This document shows positions 27,595 through 33,420 of a stretch of 34,066 bases of DNA, in pieces. The notes under the pieces were generated by a model that saw only the letters and a list, made by a program, of their open reading frames with translations, did no database searches and was not told where the DNA came from. Within the stretch, counting starts at the first letter, position 1; the number at the start of each line of letters is the position of its first letter. The translations under genes and the position numbers were made by a program. Source of the stretch: a virus. The stretch lies in the IMG/VR virus record IMGVR_UViG_3300050821_009355, positions 1 through 34,066 of that record. One strand, 5' to 3'.

Positions 27595-28548
27595 ATGTCT
27601 TACGCGCGGCTCACAACTCGGAATCCCAACGGACTGCATCCTAGTCTGCGCGGCGGGCTCGGTTTCCTCGGCGATACCGCGAATCCCACGCTGACCGCCG
27701 AAGCCGCGCTGCAGCAAGCCATTTCCGCCTACGGTTCCGCGCACCTGAATCCCAAACAGTTTCAGGACCCCGGCTGGCTTTCCCAAGCGGCGAACGTGAT
27801 CCAATCGACGCAGTTTTCCGTCACCGGCGGATTTGGTCCCGATTGCGCCGGGCAAACCGCGCAGCCGCTGAATCTGTTCAAGACGGCCAGCGGGCTGGCG
27901 CTCAGCACTGGCGCGGCCACTACGGGAATCCTGGCTAGCACGCACGTGATCGCCGCCGCGGCCGTGCCAGTGATTGGTTGGGTCGTAGCCGGTGTGGGCG
28001 CCATCATTTCCCTGATCGGTGCCATTTTTCAGCATCACGCGCAGGCCGAGGCGCGCGATTTACAATTCGGCTGCTCGGCGATTCCTGCGGTGAATAACGC
28101 GTTCGCCGTCATTCGCCAGGGCGTGCAGGACGGTACGATCAAGCCCGCCGACGCCGCGGCCGCACTGCCGCAAATCTACGAGAACTACATGTCCGCGGGC
28201 GGCGCGTCCGGTTCGGCCACGGGGCCCGGCGCGATTCCGAGTGGCGGAAAAGCCATCAACGATTCGCCGTGGTGTAATTCCAACTGCGAGCTGAGCGTTG
28301 TGCTCTTGGGAATGGTTTTTTACTGGCAGGCGCAGTTTCAAGCGCTCGCAGCGCAGGCAGCCTATGAATCGCAGCAAGCGGCCGCCGCGTCCCAGCCTTC
28401 GGCGACATCGCCCGTGTCGCAGGGCGGCAGCACGGTTCCGAATCTCGTTTCTTCGCCGCACACCCCAGGCAGTTTTTCGCTTTCCGAAATTCCGGCGTGG
28501 GGATGGATCGCGCTGGCGCTCGCTGGCGCATGGGCGGTAGCGGGATGA
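27595..28548 (+). CDS. Multi-helix membrane protein, virion-like
   Basis: A 317-residue protein. The N-terminal TRNPNGLHPSLRGGLGFLG motif is shared with the protein at 28603. A hydrophobic hairpin occupies about residues 108-145 (HVIAAAAVPVIGWVVAGVGA, then IISLIGAIF), and a further helix closes the protein (EIPAWGWIALALAGAWAVAG). A stretch ELSVVLLGMVFYWQAQF near 245 is also hydrophobic. The middle and C-terminal parts are Ala/Gln-rich. Ribosome binding site AGGAAA. Likely a major internal-membrane protein. Confidence 0.6.
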   Translation: MSYARLTTRNPNGLHPSLRGGLGFLGDTANPTLTAEAALQQAISAYGSAHLNPKQFQDPGWLSQAANVIQSTQFSVTGGFGPDCAGQTAQPLNLFKTASGLALSTGAATTGILASTHVIAAAAVPVIGWVVAGVGAIISLIGAIFQHHAQAEARDLQFGCSAIPAVNNAFAVIRQGVQDGTIKPADAAAALPQIYENYMSAGGASGSATGPGAIPSGGKAINDSPWCNSNCELSVVLLGMVFYWQAQFQALAAQAAYESQQAAAASQPSATSPVSQGGSTVPNLVSSPHTPGSFSLSEIPAWGWIALALAGAWAVAG

Positions 28549-28601
28549 TCCGTTGGATTCATGATCGTTGGTTTTGGATGAAATGGTTTTCTTGGAATTG
28601 A
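28545..28601 (+). CDS. 18-residue tryptophan-rich micropeptide
   Basis: ATG 28545 overlaps the previous stop (ATGA), and its TGA (28599-28601) lies one base before the next ATG, so it exactly fills the gap. The product MIRWIHDRWFWMKWFSWN has five Trp, two Phe and several basic residues. Coupled at both ends; a second Trp-rich micropeptide is at 9837. Expression is unproven. Confidence 0.4.
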   Translation: MIRWIHDRWFWMKWFSWN

Positions 28602-28602
28602 A

Positions 28603-28941
28603 ATGGCATACGCGCGGCTGACAACTCGAAACGTGAATGCGCTGCATCCGAATTTTCGCGGACTAGGCGCCTACGCCGCGCTGTCCACGCAAAACCGCAA
28701 TGGCCTAAGTCCGAATTTCAGAGGATTGGGCGACACTCCGCTGACGAATATTTCCTTCGGCCCCGGCGGGCAGTTTTCCATCAGCACGGTCACGACGCCC
28801 ACGCAGGAAAGCCTTTCGGATCAAGTCCTGACGTGGCTCAGCGAATCCACATTCGTGCCCGGCATGCCCAATTCGGTGTTTGCCATCGGCGGAGGTTTGC
28901 TTGCGCTCGCCTGGCTCTTTGGTGGGAGGCGACGGCGATGA
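28603..28941 (+). CDS. Virion membrane protein with PGxPN C-terminal anchor (type 1)
   Basis: A 112-residue protein. Two N-terminal repeats of TRN/TQN...GL(H/S)PNFRGLG occur at about residues 6-22 and 29-43. After a short beta part, the C-terminus has LTWLSESTFVPGMPNSVFAI, a hydrophobic helix GGGLLALAWLFGG and RRRR. The motif PGxPN, helix, basic tail is shared with the next proteins. It probably anchors the protein in a membrane with the N-terminal part exposed. Confidence 0.7.
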   Translation: MAYARLTTRNVNALHPNFRGLGAYAALSTQNRNGLSPNFRGLGDTPLTNISFGPGGQFSISTVTTPTQESLSDQVLTWLSESTFVPGMPNSVFAIGGGLLALAWLFGGRRRR

Positions 28942-29084
28942 TGGTCGGAAACCGTAGCGGGAGAATATCCGCTCCTTATCTCGTCGAGCCTCTCAGATCG
29001 CGTACTTACGTGACGTGGTTCATCGACGCAGAGGTACGTGTACGTGGGCCGCGTCCCGACCGATTGGATGATCTCACAAAATGA
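28938..29084 (+). CDS. Small basic hypothetical protein
   Basis: A 48-residue ORF from ATG 28938 (ATGA overlap with the previous gene), ending in a stop overlapping the ATG at 29081. Tightly coupled on both sides. No membrane segment; SAPYLVEPLRSRTYVTWFID looks like a strand-rich domain. No family recognised. Confidence 0.5.
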   Translation: MMVGNRSGRISAPYLVEPLRSRTYVTWFIDAEVRVRGPRPDRLDDLTK

Positions 29085-29797
29085 GCTACGGCATGCTCAA
29101 TTCGCCGCTGCCTGGACTCACCGTTTCGTCCACAGGCGAACGCCGCTGCGGGATGCGTGGCTATCAGCCTGGTGCGCATGCGCTCTTGGGCGACGATTCC
29201 ATCGACTACACGGACATGACTTCGCTGATCGATCCCTATTCCGCGCCCGTCGATACCGGCATCCTGACGGATTTGCCGCTGCCGAATCAGCTTTCGCCGT
29301 CGCTCGAGTCTCTCTATCCCACGATCGTGGGCACGGAATTCACCAGCAACGGCGACGGTACCTACACGAACATTCAGACCGGGCAAACCGTGCCGTACTC
29401 GATCGCGGAACAAATCACGCAAGCCACGGCTCCCGTTGCGGTGGATACCACGCCCACGGGGCAAGGCCCGGAAGTGACCATTCAGGATCCCAATACGGGA
29501 GCCACTTCTTCGATCAGCACGAACAACCTGACCGCCGCCGCGCAAGCGCTGCAGGCCGCCGGCCAGCTCGTGAACGCTGCCGGGCAACTCACGTCGCAGG
29601 GCCGCGCGCTCCTGAACGGCGGAAATTTGTATCGGCTGCCGCCGTCGACGGGAATTTCGGGCGCAATGTCTTCGCTTACGTCCTGGATGACGGGCTCGAC
29701 GCTGTTTCCCGGCGTGCCGAATCTCGCCGTGATCGGCGGGGCGGTAGTTCTGGTGATGGTTCTGCCATCGATCATGCAGAGGAAAAAGAGGCGATGA
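29081..29797 (+). CDS. Virion membrane protein with PGxPN C-terminal anchor (type 2)
   Basis: A 238-residue protein. GYQPGAHALLGDD near residue 27 is shared with the protein at 30244. The middle is Thr/Gln-rich with beta and helical stretches. The C-terminus is MSSLTSWMTGSTLFPGVPN, a membrane helix LAVIGGAVVLVMVLPS, and MQRKKRR, the same module as at 28603 and 29794. Likely a spike- or capsid-linking membrane protein. ATGA links to both neighbours. Confidence 0.7.
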   Translation: MSYGMLNSPLPGLTVSSTGERRCGMRGYQPGAHALLGDDSIDYTDMTSLIDPYSAPVDTGILTDLPLPNQLSPSLESLYPTIVGTEFTSNGDGTYTNIQTGQTVPYSIAEQITQATAPVAVDTTPTGQGPEVTIQDPNTGATSSISTNNLTAAAQALQAAGQLVNAAGQLTSQGRALLNGGNLYRLPPSTGISGAMSSLTSWMTGSTLFPGVPNLAVIGGAVVLVMVLPSIMQRKKRR

Positions 29798-30219
29798 TCG
29801 CGATCAATCATCCCGCTCTGGGCATGAATCCGCATCAAAGCGGCGGTGACTGGACACCTATTTACGGCCCGGGTAGCCGCGCCGTGATGCCGCAACCGTT
29901 GCAACCGGTTCGTTCCGTGCAAACGACGCAGCCGGTCGCGCCCCCCGCGCCCGCGCCGGCGACAGTTCACGCTTTGCCGCCGGCTCCGAGCGCGACTCCG
30001 CCGCAGCCTTTGCCCATCGATTTGCAAGCTGCCGTTCCCGCATCGGCCGGCGCGACGGGCGGCACAGACGCCGCAGCCGCCGCTGCGAGTGCTCCCTTTT
30101 CGTTGAGCGACTGGCTGACGGAGGAAACGCTTTTTCCAGGCTATCCCAACGGACTCGTCGCCGCTGGCGGCGTGATCGTACTGGCTTGGATTATGGGCGG
30201 AAAGAAAGGGAGACGCTAG
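29794..30219 (+). CDS. Virion membrane protein with PGxPN C-terminal anchor (type 3)
   Basis: A 141-residue protein. Residues 30-90 are Pro/Gln/Ala-rich and extended, then FSLSDWLTEETLFPGYPNGL, a hydrophobic helix AAGGVIVLAWIMGG, and KKGRR. A long flexible stalk with a C-terminal anchor suits a capsid-membrane tether. ATGA overlap with the upstream gene. Confidence 0.7.
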   Translation: MIAINHPALGMNPHQSGGDWTPIYGPGSRAVMPQPLQPVRSVQTTQPVAPPAPAPATVHALPPAPSATPPQPLPIDLQAAVPASAGATGGTDAAAAAASAPFSLSDWLTEETLFPGYPNGLVAAGGVIVLAWIMGGKKGRR

Positions 30220-30234
30220 TCCCGGTAAGGGACT
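30218..30234 (+). repeat. Short GGTAA-loop hairpin
   Basis: AGTCCC pairs with GGGACT around a GGTAA loop. The stem sequence differs from the other copies although the loop is identical, which supports selection on structure and loop rather than primary sequence. It begins within the stop region of the previous gene and lies nine bases before the ATG at 30244. Confidence 0.7.
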
Positions 30235-30243
30235 GCTAGAAAA

Positions 30244-31083
30244 ATGTTGTTCCCGAATCATCCCGCGTACGCCGAAATCAGGCCCGGCATGGGGTTGGCC
30301 TACATGCCTGGCGCGAACGCGCTCGGCTATCAGCCCGGCGCGCACGCGCTGCTCGGTTACCATTCCGGCGCGCACGGCAACCTGGGCGATTTTTCGTCCA
30401 GCATGGAAAGCGCGGCGGTGGATTCGGGATACTCACAGAGCGATCTTGATTTGCTGAATTCGCTGGGAGCCACGGATCAGGATTTGGAAAACCTGATCAA
30501 TAAAAATATAACGCTTACCGCGTTATATGCCGAGTACGGCGTCACGATTCCGTCCGGTTCGACGGCCACGGCGAATTCTTCTTCATCGACGCCGATCATG
30601 TACAACGCGCCGCCGCAAGGACCATCGCCCGCCGCCGCGGGGCAAGTGCCCACGGGCAGCCAGGTTCATTACGTCGCGGGTTGGTCGCCAATTCACGGCA
30701 GCATTTCTGACGTGCAATCGGCCCTCAGCACGAAACTGCCGTCCTATGGAATGCAGCTTGTGGGGTTTTCTTCCACCGGCAGTTCGCTCCTGGGCATCGG
30801 CACAGCGGGATTCACGGCGCAGGTCGCGATCACCGGAGTGGGCTTCGCGCTCCTGAGCGACGTGCAATCCATCCTCGTGACCATCGTGCAAAGCGTGATC
30901 GGCACGGGCCATCTGACCACGAACGAAATTTCCTTGGTTTCGACGCCGTCGACGCCGGTGGGCACGACTCCTGCATCCGATTCGAGCCCATTGGCATGGA
31001 TTGAAAACAACGCGATCTACATCGCAGGCGCGGTGGCGGCCTTGGTGTTGCTGAATAATTTCACGGGCGGCAAACGCCGCTAG
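30244..31083 (+). CDS. Virion membrane protein with GYQPGAHALLG repeats and C-terminal anchor
   Basis: A 279-residue protein. Residues about 16-50 hold repeats GLAYMPGANALGYQPGAHAL, then LGYHSGAHGNLGD, related to the 29081 protein. Residues about 145-235 resemble a domain with VHYVAGWSPIHGSISDVQSA and an internal hydrophobic stretch (FALLSDVQSILVTIVQSVIG). The C-terminus is NAIYIAGAVAALVLLNNFTGG followed by KRR, without PGxPN. Probably part of the same membrane set. Confidence 0.65.
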   Translation: MLFPNHPAYAEIRPGMGLAYMPGANALGYQPGAHALLGYHSGAHGNLGDFSSSMESAAVDSGYSQSDLDLLNSLGATDQDLENLINKNITLTALYAEYGVTIPSGSTATANSSSSTPIMYNAPPQGPSPAAAGQVPTGSQVHYVAGWSPIHGSISDVQSALSTKLPSYGMQLVGFSSTGSSLLGIGTAGFTAQVAITGVGFALLSDVQSILVTIVQSVIGTGHLTTNEISLVSTPSTPVGTTPASDSSPLAWIENNAIYIAGAVAALVLLNNFTGGKRR

Positions 31084-31141
31084 CGAAAGGCCCCGGCTCG
31101 CACGGCGAGTGCGGCGCAAAAAAGGGGCGCTTTCGCGGTAA
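31083..31141 (+). repeat. GNRA-loop hairpin with nested insert and GGTAA tail
   Basis: GCGAAAG/CTTTCGC outer stem, G bulge, GCCCC/GGGGC inner stem. The loop is replaced by a 29-base insert containing CGCAC-GGCGA-GTGCG, shared with the copy at 24733 and followed here by an A-rich run. The tail GGTAAAGGAG supplies the ribosome binding site of the gene at 31156. Confidence 0.8.
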
Positions 31142-31155
31142 AGGAGAAAGAGACG

Positions 31156-31368
31156 ATGACGATGAAGGCAACAGAATTTGAGGCGGGCGATGAAGTGACC
31201 GTCAATTGCGACGGCGTGGACGTGGACGGCGTCGTGCGCACGGTTCAGGCGGCAAAGAATCTGGTCGACGTGCAGGTGTACAAGCAAGGGCACCTGAAAC
31301 ACGGGCTGACCGTTCCTTTTCCGCCCGAACAGGTAAAACCGCGAGGCAAGAAAGCGGCGTCAGCCTAA
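31156..31368 (+). CDS. Small SH3-like or beta-barrel protein
   Basis: A 70-residue protein from ATG 31156 with AAGGAG upstream. The alternating strand pattern (AGDEVTVNCDGVDVDGVVRT, then LVDVQVYKQG) is typical of small SH3-like barrels. Basic C-terminus (PRGKKAASA). It may bind nucleic acid or other virion proteins; no family assigned. Confidence 0.5.
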   Translation: MTMKATEFEAGDEVTVNCDGVDVDGVVRTVQAAKNLVDVQVYKQGHLKHGLTVPFPPEQVKPRGKKAASA

Positions 31369-31382
31369 CCGCGAAAATCCTC

Positions 31383-32000
31383 ATGCGAACGAAAAAGAAA
31401 AATCCGGCGGAACTGGTGCTCATGAGCGCCAATCCTGCGGAGCTCGTTCTCATGGGCGCGAATCCCGGCGCGCGCGCGAGGCGGTCGCGCAAGCGAAACA
31501 GTAGCGCGCTCGCCGGTGCGACGGAAGTCTGCGAAGAGTTTCGTGGCTCGCCATGCCCCACGGTGGAAACGTACGTCGAACCGGAACCGCGGCCGGCGAG
31601 CCTTGGCCAGCTTGGCGTGCTCGTGGAACTTCAGGTGAAACGCACCAGTGGCTGGAAGTGGGGCGTTCTGGATTTCGTTGGGAAAGACGTGCAGGTCGCG
31701 GGCAACGTGGGGCATTCGCAGATTTATTTCATCGGCGGCGACCAGAAAATCACGCGCGGCCAACTTTCGCATCTCGGCGTGGACAATTCGAAGGAAATGA
31801 TCGACCTGGGCGAGTGCATGGCCATCGCCTACCGCGCGAAGAAAATGCAGGTCAACGGCATCGACGCGGATTACGAGCACAAGTTTGGAGACGTGTCGGG
31901 CCGTCGTCCCCGGCTGATGTACGACCGTCGCGGCCCTCAAGGTCGGCTTTTCCTTGTGGGCGGGGAATACACCATCGAACCGGAAGGAATCGTGAACTAG
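31383..32000 (+). CDS. Hypothetical protein with tandem NPAELVLM repeat
   Basis: A 205-residue protein from ATG 31383. Residues 7-28 are two tandem ten-residue repeats, NPAELVLMSA and NPAELVLMGA, then NPGARARRSRKR, a short basic stretch. The rest is a beta-rich domain (GVLVELQVKRTSGWKWGVLD). The N-P motif followed by basic residues also appears in the 32864 protein (RHRNPF). This may be a shared assembly signal. Function unknown. Confidence 0.55.
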   Translation: MRTKKKNPAELVLMSANPAELVLMGANPGARARRSRKRNSSALAGATEVCEEFRGSPCPTVETYVEPEPRPASLGQLGVLVELQVKRTSGWKWGVLDFVGKDVQVAGNVGHSQIYFIGGDQKITRGQLSHLGVDNSKEMIDLGECMAIAYRAKKMQVNGIDADYEHKFGDVSGRRPRLMYDRRGPQGRLFLVGGEYTIEPEGIVN

Positions 32001-32003
32001 AAA

Positions 32004-32038
32004 GCGAAAGGCCCCGGTAAGGGGCGCTTTCGCGGTAA
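32004..32038 (+). repeat. Bulged GNRA-loop hairpin with GGTAA tail
   Basis: The canonical form, identical to the copy at 8956 in stem, bulge, loop and tail start. The tail continues GGTAAGGAAGTC, so it provides TAAGGA, a Shine-Dalgarno match, before the ATG at 32047. Confidence 0.85.
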
Positions 32039-32046
32039 GGAAGTCA

Positions 32047-32769
32047 ATGCTAGCGGGAGCCGATCACGGGATCAGCAAGGCCAACATCGTCACGGGCGCG
32101 GCGAAAGATCTCGATTTGTGCCTGAAAATCAGCCGCGAGCGCATGCGCGCAGGTCCGCGCAAGGGCTACAACATTTTCGGCATGATCGAAACGATTTATT
32201 TCGAGCCGGATCGCGATTGCCGCATGCCGCTTGAAAAAGCGGCCAAGGTGGGGCGGCGGCTGTATTGGCCAGAGAATGGTCCGATTCTCGCCGTCAGCGT
32301 CCCGGAAAGCGATCTTTTAATTGTGTCGCGGCTGCCGCTGCGCCGAGGTCTCGCCTGGCTGCCAGACGTTCCCGATCCAGCGCGCCCGGCGGAAAATCCC
32401 TATGACGTGGACCAGCACGGGCAATCGCATCTCACGCCCGACGAAAAAGAGCACGAAGCGCCGAAGTTCAAGCAACTGCTCGAGGAAGTGGCCAGCGCCA
32501 AGTTTCGGAATTTCCTGATCTTTCATCCCGTGGCGCAAATCATCGCCATTCCCACAGGTTCAAAAAAGGCGACCTGGGCGTCGCTTGGCAGCGTGCGTCA
32601 ACCGATTTCATCGTTCAGTAGTTTCGACGGCACGAAGATGGCGATGCTCGTCGATCCGTACACGGGCGAAATGTTTTTGAAGGGCGGCCGCGCCAGCATC
32701 TCGGATCATCTTGATCCGAGTGCGGTGCCGCAAAAGGCGGCCGCGCCCTTAGTGAATTTGGGAGCCTGA
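32047..32769 (+). CDS. Hypothetical 240-residue protein
   Basis: A soluble protein with a helical start (NIVTGAAKDLDLCLKISRER), a beta-rich middle (PILAVSVPESDLLIVSRLPL) and further blocks (AKFRNFLIFHPVAQIIAIPT). No signal peptide or membrane helix. It follows the hairpin at 32004 and abuts the next gene. No family recognised; probably a virion or assembly protein by context. Confidence 0.5.
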   Translation: MLAGADHGISKANIVTGAAKDLDLCLKISRERMRAGPRKGYNIFGMIETIYFEPDRDCRMPLEKAAKVGRRLYWPENGPILAVSVPESDLLIVSRLPLRRGLAWLPDVPDPARPAENPYDVDQHGQSHLTPDEKEHEAPKFKQLLEEVASAKFRNFLIFHPVAQIIAIPTGSKKATWASLGSVRQPISSFSSFDGTKMAMLVDPYTGEMFLKGGRASISDHLDPSAVPQKAAAPLVNLGA

Positions 32770-32770
32770 C

Positions 32771-33334
32771 ATGGCAATCGTCAGACTCGTGAATCCGACG
32801 TATGACGCTCGCCGGCGTCGCGCGGAATCGAGACACCACAACGGCGGGGAAGGAGGTTTTCCTATGGCACGTCACAGACATCGCAATCCCTTTGCCGCCG
32901 GCAGCATCAATTCGCTGGCGGTGAAGGTGGTGGGCGGTTTCGGTGGGCTCCTCGCCGCGTCTGCGGTGCCCGCGATGGTCAGCCCGACACTCAATACGGG
33001 TTGGGCCGGCGCGGGTATGGCCTTCGGCGTCGCGTTTCTGGGCGCATGGCTGCTCAATAAAATGAGCGTCAACGCCAGCGAAGGTTTTCTGATCGGCGGG
33101 GCGGTGCAGGGCGCGTCCCGTGTGGTCACGATTCTGACCGGCAGAACGCTGGTCAGCGCTTCGCTCGGGCAGTACGGGCCGCTGAACTTCACCATTCCCA
33201 CGCCCGCGTATCAGCAACAGCCGGCGATCGCCGCGTCCGCGTCCAAGACCACGCCCGCCAAGGGCGGCGCTCAAAGCGCCGCTACGATGGGCATGCTTGG
33301 CCCGCGCCGCGCATTCTCGAAGTACGTCAGCTAA
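32771..33334 (+). CDS. Membrane protein with two in-frame starts
   Basis: The long form begins at ATG 32771 (187 residues); a second ATG at 32864 is preceded by an excellent GGAAGGAGG and gives a 156-residue form starting MARHRHRNPFAAG. The ribosome binding site favours 32864 as the main product; the 31-residue extension is basic (DARRRRAESRHH). Hydrophobic stretches lie in about residues 55-100 of the long form (VKVVGGFGGLLAASAVPAMV, then GMAFGVAFLGAWLLNKM), and the C-terminus is Ala/Thr/Gln-rich. Likely a second major virion membrane protein next to the capsid gene. Confidence 0.6.
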   Translation: MAIVRLVNPTYDARRRRAESRHHNGGEGGFPMARHRHRNPFAAGSINSLAVKVVGGFGGLLAASAVPAMVSPTLNTGWAGAGMAFGVAFLGAWLLNKMSVNASEGFLIGGAVQGASRVVTILTGRTLVSASLGQYGPLNFTIPTPAYQQQPAIAASASKTTPAKGGAQSAATMGMLGPRRAFSKYVS

Positions 33335-33345
33335 CCAGTGATCGG

Positions 33346-33401
33346 CCCGCCGTCGCCAAACTTCGGCTATGGCGGGTAAACGCTCTCAGCTAAACGCTGA
33401 G
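33346..33401 (+). promoter_or_regulatory. Hairpins in the leader of the capsid candidate
   Basis: CCCGCC (33346-33351) pairs with GGCGGG (33371-33376), followed by GTAAA, and CTCAGC (33385-33390) pairs with GCTGAG (33396-33401) around a TAAAC loop. AAAGGAG and AAGGAAA then precede the ATG at 33421. The GGGTAAA after the first stem echoes the GGTAA tail of the repeat family, but the fold differs. Confidence 0.5.
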
Positions 33402-33420
33402 GGAAAGGAGACCAAGGAAA

